From an uncultured Ruminococcus sp. (GTDB taxonomy: Bacteria; Bacillota; Clostridia; Oscillospirales; CAG-382), in NCBI GenBank assembly GCA_902772845.1, contig CACYCI010000015.1:1-53298 (forward strand): a stretch of DNA of 53,298 bases. The letters run 5' to 3'. The stretch's first letter is position 1, and every line of letters starts with the position of its first letter. Positions 34,527 through 46,507 of the stretch are shown here, piece by piece. The translations under genes and the position numbers were made by a program. The notes beneath the pieces were generated by a model. It did not search any database. It was not told the DNA's origin and saw nothing but the letters and a program-made list of their open reading frames with translations.

Positions 34527-36665
34527 ATGGCTATACTTTCTGTTAAAAATCTCATTATATCATTCAGGACTAATAACGGCACCGTCAAGGCGGTCCGCGA
34601 CGTCTCTTTCGACGTCGAAAAGGGCGAAACGCTCGCCATAGTCGGCGAATCCGGCTCCGGCAAATCCGTTTCCATGCGTGCCGTAATGGGTATACTTGCC
34701 GGCAACTCCATAGTCGAAGGCGGGGAGATCCTGTTTTCCGGCATGGACCTTCTCAAGATTTCCGAAGACGATTTCCATCATATCCGCGGCAATAAGATCT
34801 CCATGATCTTCCAGGATACGCTTTCCAGCTTGAACCCGATCATTAAGGTCGGCAAACAGCTCACCGAAGCCATGATCCTCAACGGCAAAGCCAACCAGCG
34901 CGAATCCAAAGCGGATTTCAACGATAAGATCAAGGTGCTCGAATCCGCTATGAACGGCGCTTATGAGCACGGTTACGAAGGCGCTTCCGAACCGGAAAAA
35001 ACTTCGGCGGATATCAAAAAGCTCACTGGCTTTGTGGAATCCGGCAACGAACTTGAATCGCATTACAACGCGGCATACGACCGCGCTCAAAACACCATCA
35101 ACAGTATCAAGCACATCCTTATACAGCTTATCAACCAGCCCCCCAAAGCGGTAGGCAAGCTTATCGATCAAATGCTCAAACCTGCCGACAAGGTCTATGA
35201 CGAATTCCTTATAGCCGAATCGGACGAAAGCTATAAAGCTCTGCTCGCCTCCGTAAAAGCCGAAAAGGCCGCTTACGTTTCCGGCGGTGAAAAGGAAAAG
35301 ATCAAGGAATGCCTCAACGAGCTTTTCACGCGGCTCGACACCGCCTGCAAACGCGAAAAACCGAATTTCTTCACGCTCGGCTACCACGTTTACGCACATC
35401 CCGAAAACAAGCTGGACATTTCCGATATCGCCGCGCTCAATGCAAAAACGCGCAAGGTGCTCGATGAAGAGTTCATGCTCGATTTTCTTAAGGGCGTTCG
35501 CGCAGGCGTCAAGTATTCGTTCGACGTTTCCATAGAAAACAAAAAGAAATCGATCGACGAACTCGAAGCCGCCCGTAAGTTCCTTTCGGACAACGTTTAC
35601 GATGAATCGCGTGATAAGGCAACGTACAAGAAACTTGTCGAAACACTTTCCGATTCCGTCGAAAGCGGCATCGACCGCCTTGATATCGACAAAGACAGCT
35701 ACGCTTATACGTTCCGCAGCACTTTCGGCGCCGCCATGGAAACTTTTCTCCATGCACAGGAGCTCGATAAACGCAAAGCGGCAGGTAAGCATATCCCCAA
35801 AAAGCAGCGCGTGTTTGCCGAAAATATCAATATGCAGCTGTATCAGCACAATATAGAGCTTTCTATCGATAAGGTCGTCGAAAACTACAAAAACCAGATC
35901 GAAAAAGCCAAGACCGCCGATTTTTCCAATTACGGCGTGGAGATAATAGACTATATCAAGGACAAAGCTTCCAAAATGGTCTATAAAGTCACCAAAGCCA
36001 TGGCAAAAGACAGGGCGATCAACCTTATGGAAGAAGTCGGTATCCCCGAACCGCGCAAGAGATATAAGCAGTACCCGTTCCAGTTCTCCGGCGGTATGCG
36101 TCAGCGCGTTGTTATAGCTATCGCGCTTTCCGCCAACCCCGATATCCTCATCTGCGACGAGCCGACTACCGCGCTGGACGTCACTATTCAGGCGCAGATC
36201 CTTGAACTCATCAATAACCTCAAACGCGAAAGACAGCTCACTGTCATATTCATTACCCACGATCTCGGCGTTGTGGCAAACGTCGCCGATAAAATCGCCG
36301 TGATGTACGCGGGCAAGGTGGTGGAATACGGCACTACGGACGACTTGTTCTACTCGCCCGCCCACCCCTACACATGGGCTCTGCTTTCGTCCATGCCGGA
36401 TCTCGACACCAAGGACAAACTGGAAGCCATCCCCGGCACCCCGCCCGATATGCTGTTCCCGCCCAAAGGCGACGCTTTTGCCGTAAGAAACAAATATGCG
36501 CTCAAGATCGATTTTGAAGAGATGCCGCCTTTCTTTGAAATATCTCCTACACACAAAGCGGCTACCTGGCTGCTCCATCCGGACGCACCCAAGGTGGAAC
36601 CTCCAAAGATCGTGACAGACCGCATAGAAAGAATGAAAAGAAACGGAGGCGTGAACAATGGCTGA
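34527..36665 (+). CDS. oppD: Peptide ABC transporter ATPase (OppD-like) with a ~365-residue helical insertion
   Basis: The 712-residue ATPase has Walker A GESGSGKS (40-47), the Q-loop MIFQDTLSSLNPI (Gln 96), then an unusual segment from about residue 119 to 489, then GIPEPRKRYKQYPFQFSGGM (signature Ser 521), Walker B ILICDEPTTALD, the H-loop FITHDLG and the OppD C-terminal zone HPYTWALLSSMPDLD. Usual OppD is about 330-350 residues with about 115 between Walker A and signature; here it is about 480. The insertion is Lys/Glu/Asp-rich, looks mostly helical and perhaps coiled-coil, and contains no cysteine motif other than single Cys residues. It sits in the helical subdomain that touches the permease coupling helices. 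It lacks the four-Cys cluster of some OppD proteins. Confidence 0.92.
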   Translation: MAILSVKNLIISFRTNNGTVKAVRDVSFDVEKGETLAIVGESGSGKSVSMRAVMGILAGNSIVEGGEILFSGMDLLKISEDDFHHIRGNKISMIFQDTLSSLNPIIKVGKQLTEAMILNGKANQRESKADFNDKIKVLESAMNGAYEHGYEGASEPEKTSADIKKLTGFVESGNELESHYNAAYDRAQNTINSIKHILIQLINQPPKAVGKLIDQMLKPADKVYDEFLIAESDESYKALLASVKAEKAAYVSGGEKEKIKECLNELFTRLDTACKREKPNFFTLGYHVYAHPENKLDISDIAALNAKTRKVLDEEFMLDFLKGVRAGVKYSFDVSIENKKKSIDELEAARKFLSDNVYDESRDKATYKKLVETLSDSVESGIDRLDIDKDSYAYTFRSTFGAAMETFLHAQELDKRKAAGKHIPKKQRVFAENINMQLYQHNIELSIDKVVENYKNQIEKAKTADFSNYGVEIIDYIKDKASKMVYKVTKAMAKDRAINLMEEVGIPEPRKRYKQYPFQFSGGMRQRVVIAIALSANPDILICDEPTTALDVTIQAQILELINNLKRERQLTVIFITHDLGVVANVADKIAVMYAGKVVEYGTTDDLFYSPAHPYTWALLSSMPDLDTKDKLEAIPGTPPDMLFPPKGDAFAVRNKYALKIDFEEMPPFFEISPTHKAATWLLHPDAPKVEPPKIVTDRIERMKRNGGVNNG

Positions 36666-37698
36666 AGAAAAAGAAGTACTCCTCCGGGTTGAACATCTTA
36701 AACAGTATTTCAAACTTGGTATCGGAGCCAAGGTCAAAGCCGTTGACGATATATCTTTTGATATAAAGCGCGGCGAAGTATTTGGCATGGTCGGCGAATC
36801 CGGCTGCGGCAAGACTACGACCGGGCGCGATATCATAAAACTGTACGACATCACCGGCGGCGACGTGTATTTCAAAGGTTACCGTATCAGCTCCGGTATA
36901 AAAGAGAAAAAGAAACAGCTCAAACAGCTCAAAAAAGAAGGCAAGACTGCCGAAGCGGAAGCTCTTGCAAAGGATATAAAGACCGCTAAGTCAGACGTCA
37001 AAAAGGCAAAAAAGGCCAAGGTCATGACAGGTATGCAAATGATCTTTCAGGATCCGTCAGCGTGCTTGAACCCGCGTATGACGATACGCGAGATCATTGC
37101 CGAAGGGCTCGTAATAGCCGGTGAAAAAGACAAAGCAGTCATAGACCGCCGCGTCAAGGAAGTGCTCGACATGGTCGGTCTGCTTCCCGAACACGCAGAA
37201 CGCTATCAGCATGAGTTTTCCGGCGGTCAGCGCCAGCGCGTCGGTATTGCCCGCGCAATGGTGCTCAAGCCAGACCTCATCATTGCCGACGAACCTATTT
37301 CCGCGCTCGACGTTTCCATTCAGGCGCAGGTAATAAACCTGCTCAACGAGCTCCGAACCAAAATGGGTCTTACGATAATGTTCATCGCCCACGACCTTTC
37401 GGTAGTCAAGTATTTCTCCGACCGTATTGCTGTTATGTATTACGGTCGTATGGTCGAGCTTGCCGAAACAGACGAACTGTTCGCACACCCGTTCCATCCG
37501 TATACCAGGGCTTTGCTTTCCGCGATCCCTCTGCCGGATCCCAATTACGAAAAACAGCGTAAACGTATAATCTACGAAAGCGCGCTCGCGCACGATTATT
37601 CCGTGCAGGGGCCGACTTTCCGGGAGATCAGACCCGGTCATTTTGTGCTTTGCAACGACGCGGAAGAACAGAAATACCGCGCAGAGTGCAGCGACTAA
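36658..37698 (+). CDS. oppF: Peptide ABC transporter ATPase (OppF-like) with a basic insertion
   Basis: The 346-residue ATPase overlaps oppD by 8 bases. It shows Walker A GESGCGKTT, Q-loop MIFQDPSACLNPRMTI, signature FSGGQRQRVGIARAM, Walker B LIIADEPISALD and H-loop FIAHDLSVVKYFSDR. Between Walker A and the Q-loop (about residues 80-118) it carries a lysine-rich helical segment, with KEKKKQLKQLKKEGK followed by AEAEALAKDIKTAK, which ordinary OppF lacks. All catalytic motifs are intact. The insertion is much more basic than that in OppD, which allows the inference that the two extra helical regions touch one another. Confidence 0.93.
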   Translation: MAEEKEVLLRVEHLKQYFKLGIGAKVKAVDDISFDIKRGEVFGMVGESGCGKTTTGRDIIKLYDITGGDVYFKGYRISSGIKEKKKQLKQLKKEGKTAEAEALAKDIKTAKSDVKKAKKAKVMTGMQMIFQDPSACLNPRMTIREIIAEGLVIAGEKDKAVIDRRVKEVLDMVGLLPEHAERYQHEFSGGQRQRVGIARAMVLKPDLIIADEPISALDVSIQAQVINLLNELRTKMGLTIMFIAHDLSVVKYFSDRIAVMYYGRMVELAETDELFAHPFHPYTRALLSAIPLPDPNYEKQRKRIIYESALAHDYSVQGPTFREIRPGHFVLCNDAEEQKYRAECSD

Positions 37699-37701
37699 GC
37701 T

Positions 37702-38151
37702 ATGGAAGAAAACGAAAACAACGTCGTCCCCACCGAGGAAGCTTCCACAGGCGAAAAGAAAAAAGCGTTCCTTAAACGCTTTCTCATAACACTTGCAGTC
37801 GGCATCGTGCTGGCAATAGGGTTCATGTTCATGCTCGGCGCTTTTTCAAAGGAAACTTCCAAGGAAACGTTCAAAGCGCTCAGTGATTCCTGCTTTGTCA
37901 GCGGGATACTCATTGTGGGGGTGGGGCTGCTTGCAGTGGCCGCCAACGCCGGGACGTTTACCATGCTCGGCTATTCGGTGTCATTGTGGTTCAAATTGCT
38001 CCGCAAGGATCTTTCCAGCGAAAGCCGCAGCTATTACGAATACCGCAAACGCCGGCTCGAAAAAAAGAGCCCCGTGCTCCATTACATATGCGCCGGAGCT
38101 ATACTCTTACTCGCCGCGCTGACGTTCCTTGTTCTCTATAACGTCAAATAA
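37702..38151 (+). CDS. DUF3899 membrane protein
   Basis: The 149-residue protein has an acidic N-terminus, two central membrane helices (LITLAVGIVLAIGFMFMLGA and a second around residues 70-95) and a C-terminal one after a charged RSYYEYRKRRLEKK loop. The spacing matches DUF3899, a small Bacillota membrane family of unknown function. It starts 4 bases after the oppF stop with no clear ribosome binding site, so it is probably translated by coupling and belongs to the opp operon. No role in transport is shown. Confidence 0.82.
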   Translation: MEENENNVVPTEEASTGEKKKAFLKRFLITLAVGIVLAIGFMFMLGAFSKETSKETFKALSDSCFVSGILIVGVGLLAVAANAGTFTMLGYSVSLWFKLLRKDLSSESRSYYEYRKRRLEKKSPVLHYICAGAILLLAALTFLVLYNVK

Positions 38152-38153
38152 AC

Positions 38154-38187
38154 AAAAGATCCGCCTTTTCGCAAGGCGGATCTTTTA
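38154..38187. terminator. Bidirectional terminator after the opp operon
   Basis: A 10-bp stem GATCCGCCTT/AAGGCGGATC (38158-38167 with 38173-38182), extended by AAAA/TTTT on the flanks, serves the converging opp operon and the lipoprotein gene at 38191. Confidence 0.92.
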
Positions 38188-38190
38188 TGT

Positions 38191-38769
38191 TCAGTATATT
38201 GTCAGAAAATACATCGGGTGAAGATACCAGACGCCGCCGATCTTTATGAGGACGTACGCGCCGGAATCTGAAGATTCGTTGTCGTCGCCCCATGAATTCA
38301 GCGTGCCGACGGCTTTGACCGCGCTTTGAACAGAGTCTGCGTCAAGAGTATATTCTATAACGTTGTAATCGATATACTTGGCAAATTCACGCTCATGTTC
38401 CGCAGGCGGATAGTCGAGTATGGCGTGGACCAGGAATTCGCTTGCAAAGCCCTTGCCGTAGTTAGTTTCGCCGTTTTCAACGGCGGGGGTAAGATAATTG
38501 GTCTGCAGATATTCTTCCAAAGGAACGCCTTCTATAAGCTCGTAGGACGTTCTCGCAACGGCTATAAAATCCGGTGGAAAAGCGGAAATATAGAGTTCAG
38601 GGTCGCATGCGGCCTGAGCATCGATCACTGTCTGTATCGGCAGGGCTTCTTCACGCGTGATCCGCACCGCTTTTCGGCGACATGATGTCAGCAGCAGAAG
38701 CAAACACAGAACTAACGCCGCCGCCTTTGCCTTATTCGCTTTTCGCCTTATTGTTGAGTCTGAGTTCAT
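38191..38769 (-). CDS. Small lipoprotein of unknown function
   Basis: The 192-residue protein has a lysine-rich start, a hydrophobic segment ALVLCLLLLLTSC with the lipobox Cys at about residue 30, and a compact domain (ALPIQTVIDAQAACDPELYI, later AYVLIKIGGVWYLHPMYF) that looks like the small SnoaL/NTF2-like or DUF4878-type lipoprotein fold; that resemblance is loose. The start lies 38 bases inside the end of ftsK with a good AAGGAAG site, showing co-transcription with uppP and ftsK. Confidence 0.82.
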   Translation of the reverse strand: MNSDSTIRRKANKAKAAALVLCLLLLLTSCRRKAVRITREEALPIQTVIDAQAACDPELYISAFPPDFIAVARTSYELIEGVPLEEYLQTNYLTPAVENGETNYGKGFASEFLVHAILDYPPAEHEREFAKYIDYNVIEYTLDADSVQSAVKAVGTLNSWGDDNESSDSGAYVLIKIGGVWYLHPMYFLTIY

Positions 38770-41353
38770 CGTATTCTTCCTTGGTAAGTATTATCTTGCG
38801 TTTCTTTGTCGCCGGATCGAACTTACTGACGTAGCCGCGGTCTTCCATCATGTCTATCATCTTTTGCGCTCTGGCGTAACCGACCGAAAGCTTGCGCTGC
38901 AGCAGGGAAGTAGCCATCGTCTCGTATTCGAACGCTATGCCAAGCGCGTCCATGAACAGAGGATCTTCCTGCTCGTCGCCGGAAGAGACAGGCCCTGCGG
39001 AATGCTTGGCCTGCTTGCCGCACTGTGAAGCTTCCTGTTCGATCATCTTCATTACGTCGTCGCTGTAAGTCGCCTGAACGGAATTCTTTACAAAATTGCA
39101 TACGGCGGTGACTTCTGTCTTCCCGTCGACGTACGCGCCCTGAACACGGATCTTTTTCATGGATTTGACGGGGGCAAACAGCATATCGCCTTTGCCCAGC
39201 AGCGCTTCTGCGCCGCTTTCGTCGAGTATGATGCGTGAATCGATCGCCGAAGAAACGGTGAACGCTATTTTGGAAGGTATGTTTGCTTTGATAAGGCCGG
39301 TGATGACTGTGGCGTCAGGTCTCTGCGTGCCCAAAATGAGGTATATGCCGGCGGCGCGCGCCTTTTGAGCAAGGCGGCAGATAGAAGTTTCTACCGCGTC
39401 TTTGGCTGTCATCATCAGATCGGCGAGCTCGTCGATTATAATGACTATATACGGCAGCTTTTCGCGTTCCGGGTCGCCTTCGACCATGGAATTGTATTCG
39501 TCAAGATTGCGCGCCGACCCCAGCGATTCCATAAGCGAATAACGGCGTTCCATTTCGTTGACTGCCCAGTTCAGCGAACCGGCGGCTGTGCGCGGATCGT
39601 TCACGACAGGCACCATAAGGTGCGGGATCCCGTTATAACACGAAAGCTCTATCTTCTTGGGGTCGATCATTATGAATTTAAGCTCGTCCGGCGTGGCGCG
39701 GTAGAGCAGCGAAATGATGAGCGAGTTTATACATACCGATTTACCCATACCGGTAGCGCCGGCAATTATAAGATGCGGCATATCGGGTATGTCAAAATAT
39801 ATGGGGTTGCCGCCGACGTCGACGCCGAGGCATACGAACAGTTTGGATTTGTTGTTGCGGAACAGTTCGTTATCGATAAGGTCGCGGAGTTTGACGACCG
39901 ACGCGGTGTCGTTGGGGATCTCTATACCTATAGCGGCCTTGCCCGGGATATTTGATTCGATCCGTACGCTCGACGCGGCGAGGCGCAAACGTATGTCGTC
40001 GGCAAGACTCTCTATGCGGCTGACACGAACGCCTTCGTCGGGCAGCACTTCGTAGCGCGTTACGGCGGGACCTTTGCTTGTGGAAACCAGCGTTACTTTG
40101 ACGCCGTAGGTACGCAAAACCGAAACCAGCTTCTGACCGATAAGCTGCGTGCGGTTGGGATCCTGGCGCAGATAATCGCTGCTTCCTTCCGAAAGCAGGG
40201 AAATGGGCGGAAATACGTAAGGCGGTACGGGAGGAGGCGCGTCTTCTGAAACTGTTGCGCCGTCGGGGAATACTTCGGCAGCGTCCGTATCGGTCGGGAC
40301 CTGTTCGACAGGCGCCGTTTCTTTTACGTCCACGGCGTCCGAATTGAATTCCGCAACGCTCACGTCGGGATCGGAATATTCGGTCGGCTCACCGACAAGC
40401 GGCGCATCGCCATCCGCTTCTTTGAAAAACGATTCGTAATTGCCTTCGTCGAGCGGATCTTTCGACACGACGGCAGGCGTTTCCGCTTTTCCTGCAAAGA
40501 CAGGCGCCGGATCTTCGACCGATGTGCTTTCCGCAGGCGCGGCGGGCTGTTCCGGTTCGATATCCGGTATTTCCGGCAGCTCGAATTTGTGTTTCTTCTC
40601 GGGCTTAGGCGCGGCAGGCACTTTTTGCTTGCGCGCTTCTTCTTCCGCTATGCGCGCTTTTTCGGCAAGTTCCGCTTCACGTTCGCGGCGGGCTTCGGCG
40701 GCTTTTTCCGCAGAACGCCTCACTGAACGGTAGATCGCCACCGGCGAGGTGCCGATAAGGAAGAGGAACGTGAGTATGGCCACGATATAGCTGATGATAT
40801 AAGTCAGGACCGGCTTTATAAGGAATTCGATCCCGCTGCCGAGCGTGCCGCCTATAAGACCGCCGCCCGTTCCCGACATACCGTTCTGGTAGAACACTTT
40901 GAAAAACGATACCTCGCCCTGATCGAACGAACGCTGCGCGGCATTTGCGGTGTGCATATGGACCAGCGCGAGCACAAACACGAAATTGGCGGCGCATATA
41001 AGGCAGCGCGCGCCGGTAGTGCCGTTTTTGCGGTCGCGTTTCCAAAACAGGGCTATGATCAAAAGATATACCGGCACGGCAAACGCTCCGTAACCGAACA
41101 GCCCCTTGAAAAAGGGCGCGGTGACCGAGCCGAGGTAGCCGGCGTTATCTTCCATTATAAGCAAAAGCAACAACAGCACGGCGACAGTACCGAGCACATA
41201 CGGAACAAAACCGAGCGGCTTTCTTTCCGTGCGCGCTTTTTCGGGCTCTGTCTTTACAGAGCCGTTCTTTATCGCCCGCTGAGTTTTTGGCTTGAGCTGT
41301 TTGACGGCGTTCCCGCCGTTTTTTGCTGTTTTCTTCTTTTGTGTGGTCGCCAT
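38732..41353 (-). CDS. ftsK: DNA translocase FtsK/SpoIIIE
   Basis: The 873-residue protein pumps DNA through the closing division (or sporulation) septum. Four membrane helices fill residues about 50-200, a charged and Pro/Glu-rich linker runs to about 390, and the motor domain follows with LVSTSKGPAVTRYEV, the Walker A GATGMGKSVC (about 532-541), FIMIDPKKIEL, Walker B IVIIIDELADLMM and ILGTQRPDATVITGLIKANI. The C-terminal winged-helix gamma domain (LLQRKLSVGYARAQKMIDMM) recognises the orientation sequence of the chromosome. ATG at 41353 is preferred over an in-frame GTG two codons earlier because the AAAAAAGG site is then at a better distance. Confidence 0.96.
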   Translation of the reverse strand: MATTQKKKTAKNGGNAVKQLKPKTQRAIKNGSVKTEPEKARTERKPLGFVPYVLGTVAVLLLLLLIMEDNAGYLGSVTAPFFKGLFGYGAFAVPVYLLIIALFWKRDRKNGTTGARCLICAANFVFVLALVHMHTANAAQRSFDQGEVSFFKVFYQNGMSGTGGGLIGGTLGSGIEFLIKPVLTYIISYIVAILTFLFLIGTSPVAIYRSVRRSAEKAAEARREREAELAEKARIAEEEARKQKVPAAPKPEKKHKFELPEIPDIEPEQPAAPAESTSVEDPAPVFAGKAETPAVVSKDPLDEGNYESFFKEADGDAPLVGEPTEYSDPDVSVAEFNSDAVDVKETAPVEQVPTDTDAAEVFPDGATVSEDAPPPVPPYVFPPISLLSEGSSDYLRQDPNRTQLIGQKLVSVLRTYGVKVTLVSTSKGPAVTRYEVLPDEGVRVSRIESLADDIRLRLAASSVRIESNIPGKAAIGIEIPNDTASVVKLRDLIDNELFRNNKSKLFVCLGVDVGGNPIYFDIPDMPHLIIAGATGMGKSVCINSLIISLLYRATPDELKFIMIDPKKIELSCYNGIPHLMVPVVNDPRTAAGSLNWAVNEMERRYSLMESLGSARNLDEYNSMVEGDPEREKLPYIVIIIDELADLMMTAKDAVETSICRLAQKARAAGIYLILGTQRPDATVITGLIKANIPSKIAFTVSSAIDSRIILDESGAEALLGKGDMLFAPVKSMKKIRVQGAYVDGKTEVTAVCNFVKNSVQATYSDDVMKMIEQEASQCGKQAKHSAGPVSSGDEQEDPLFMDALGIAFEYETMATSLLQRKLSVGYARAQKMIDMMEDRGYVSKFDPATKKRKIILTKEEYDELRLNNKAKSE

Positions 41354-41369
41354 TTTCACCGAACCTTTT

Positions 41370-42203
41370 TTAGTTTATGATATCGTAGACGATCGCAGCC
41401 GCGCCGACTATGACGCAGTACAGCGAAAAGACCGAGAATTTTTTGCTTTTTGCAATATATTGCAGCAGTTTTATCGCGGCAAAACCGGATATCACAGCCG
41501 CTGCGATACCGCACAGTACCGCCGGAAGCGAACCTTCCGGCAGCGGATTTTCGTGCAGTTCAAACATTTTAAGTATGTTTGCCCCGGCAATAGCCGGTAT
41601 GGACATCAAAAACGAGATTTTTACCGCGTCCTCTTTGGAAAAGCCCGCCCACAGTCCGCCGGATACCGTTGCGCCGGAACGCGATATGCCGGGGAATATC
41701 CCCAACACCTGCATTATTCCGACCAAAAGCGCGTGCCGCGGACGTGCCGTCCGTATGTCGAGCGTACATTTGGAAAGTCTGTCTGCGAAAAACAGCAGCG
41801 CTCCGTTCAGGATCAAAAGCAGACCTATCGCCCAAACTACAGTCGATATAGCTTCGACCTTGTCTTCCAGCAGTACGGCTGCCGCAAGCGGGAGCGTGGC
41901 GATGAAGACGAGCAAAAACAGCTTTTCACCGCGGTCAAGACCTTCGCTCAGCCGCGAAGTGAAGAGCTTTTTCATAAGGGTGAAAAAGCTCTTCACCATT
42001 TCCCAGACATCCTTGCGGTAGACGAATATGACCGCCGCCAGCGTTCCCAAGTGCAGAAGGACCGTAAAAGTAAGATAGTCGGTTTCCACATCTGCGGCGC
42101 CGAAGATCCGCTGCGCCAGCGCAAGGTGGCCGGAAGACGAAACGGGCAGGAATTCCGTAAGCCCCTGAAGAAGGCCGTAGAGTATACCATCGATTATAGA
42201 CAT
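41370..42203 (-). CDS. uppP: Undecaprenyl-diphosphatase (BacA/UppP)
   Basis: The 277-residue membrane enzyme recycles the cell-wall carrier lipid by removing a phosphate from undecaprenyl diphosphate. The signature GLLQGLTEFLPVSSSGHLAL at about 11-30 and the later FPGISRSGATVSGGL are both present, with about eight hydrophobic helices. The RBS GGAGG precedes the ATG. It is the first gene of a unit with ftsK and a lipoprotein and has its own consensus promoter. Extra copies also give bacitracin resistance in other bacteria; nothing here suggests specialisation. Confidence 0.96.
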   Translation of the reverse strand: MSIIDGILYGLLQGLTEFLPVSSSGHLALAQRIFGAADVETDYLTFTVLLHLGTLAAVIFVYRKDVWEMVKSFFTLMKKLFTSRLSEGLDRGEKLFLLVFIATLPLAAAVLLEDKVEAISTVVWAIGLLLILNGALLFFADRLSKCTLDIRTARPRHALLVGIMQVLGIFPGISRSGATVSGGLWAGFSKEDAVKISFLMSIPAIAGANILKMFELHENPLPEGSLPAVLCGIAAAVISGFAAIKLLQYIAKSKKFSVFSLYCVIVGAAAIVYDIIN

Positions 42204-42257
42204 TCATTTGCCTCCGAAACTGCATATTTCAAAAGAAAATATGTTCGTATCAGTCAT

Positions 42258-42286
42258 ATTATAACCTTTTTTGCCCGATATGTCAA
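42258..42286 (-). promoter_or_regulatory. Sigma-A promoter of uppP-ftsK
   Basis: TTGACA (42281-42286) and TATAAT (42258-42263) on the minus strand, 17 bp apart. Confidence 0.9.
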
Positions 42287-42316
42287 GCAGATCCGAAAAA
42301 TTATGTCAACCTCACG

Positions 42317-43543
42317 TCAAAACGCCCAGGTGCCGTTTTTGAATATTTCAAACGGCTTGCCGTCTTTGTAGCCGGTTATGGAAAGGTCTTCTGCGCCTAC
42401 CATAAAATCGACGTGGATCATGGAATCGTTGAGCCCCATCGCCTTGCGTTCTTCCGACGAAAGGTTTTCGAAACCTTCTATGCAATCGGCGTAGCCGGAC
42501 CCTAACGCAACGTGGCACGAAGCGTTTTCGTCGAACAGAGTTTCGTAGAAGAGCACTCCGCATTTATCAACGCCGGAACCTTTCGGAACGAGTGCCACTT
42601 CGCCCAGATATGCTGCGCCTTCATCCATGGTGATCATTTTTTCGAGCAGATCGTCGTTTTTTTCCGCCTTGTGCGCCACGACTTTGCCGTCTTTGAATGT
42701 GAATTCAAAGTTTTCTATAAGCGCGCCGTTGTAAGAAAGCGGCTTTGTGGAAACGAGCCGGCCTTCGGCGCGGCCTTTCCACGGAGCGGTGAATACTTCT
42801 TCGGTGGGCAGATTCGGGTTGAACGAAACGCCGCCGAGCGTGGTATCGCTGCCGCCCGCCCAACGGGACACAGGCATAAGCCATACCTTGAAATCAGTCC
42901 CGTTTTTGGATCTGTAATGCAGATAATCAAAATGCTTTTCGTTGAGCAGGGCGCTGCGCTTTTTGAAATCTGCGTTGCGCTTTGCCCAGTCTGCCACGGG
43001 ATCGTTTTCTTTTCCCACATAGCAGGTAGTGAATATGGCGTCCCACAGTTTGTTCATGGCGACCGACGCTCGCTCGTCTGGGAACACTTTCTTTGCCCAC
43101 GCCGGAGAGGGAACTGCGGCGATGGTCCACTGATGTCTGTTTTCCATGGCTTCGCGGTAGGGTTTTATTTTAGGGTAGGTCGCCTGACGCGCTTTCGAGA
43201 CCTTTTCAAAATCAACGCCGTTTAGCCCGTCGGGATCTTCCGAAAGAATGACGATCCTGGCAGGCAGCGTGTTTGCCATCCATTTCATCTTTTCTTCGCG
43301 CCATGCCGGATATTCAGAAAGCTTTTTAAGAGTCATTTTTTTGTAATTGAGCTTTGTCATCGGCTGGTAAGACCATTCAATCGATACTTCTGAAGCCCCG
43401 GCGCGGTAGCACTCTTCGGCCACCATAAGCGCGAAATCATGCTGTTCGACGGCGCAGTATATAACTACCTCCTGCTTTTTCTGTACGTTGGCACCGCACT
43501 TTACTATGAGCGACGCGTATTTTCTGAGCATTGTTTTGTTCAC
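42317..43543 (-). CDS. M29 family metallo-aminopeptidase
   Basis: The 408-residue protein is an aminopeptidase of the thermophilic/AmpS type (peptidase family M29). Seen are an N-terminal alpha/beta part (KYASLIVKCGANVQKKQEVV) and a metal-binding C-terminal part with FNPNLPTEEVFTAPWKGRAE, DEGAAYLGEVALVP, LFYETLFDENASCHVALG, SMIHVDFMVGAEDLSITGY; the Glu, His, Tyr and Asp residues there are the expected ligands of two metal ions. It starts with GTG after AAAGGAG. It ends the operon that begins with yqeG and may cut peptides brought in by the Opp system, but that is inference. Confidence 0.93.
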   Translation of the reverse strand: MNKTMLRKYASLIVKCGANVQKKQEVVIYCAVEQHDFALMVAEECYRAGASEVSIEWSYQPMTKLNYKKMTLKKLSEYPAWREEKMKWMANTLPARIVILSEDPDGLNGVDFEKVSKARQATYPKIKPYREAMENRHQWTIAAVPSPAWAKKVFPDERASVAMNKLWDAIFTTCYVGKENDPVADWAKRNADFKKRSALLNEKHFDYLHYRSKNGTDFKVWLMPVSRWAGGSDTTLGGVSFNPNLPTEEVFTAPWKGRAEGRLVSTKPLSYNGALIENFEFTFKDGKVVAHKAEKNDDLLEKMITMDEGAAYLGEVALVPKGSGVDKCGVLFYETLFDENASCHVALGSGYADCIEGFENLSSEERKAMGLNDSMIHVDFMVGAEDLSITGYKDGKPFEIFKNGTWAF

Positions 43544-43558
43544 GGTGATATATCTCCT

Positions 43559-46506
<2,948 letters not shown>

Positions 46507-46507
46507 T

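Noticed and set aside
34560..36875. A 771-codon open frame opposite oppD
   Set aside because: It spans the oppD/oppF junction, is hydrophobic-charged noise in translation and lacks any family motif; oppD carries all ATPase motifs on the plus strand.
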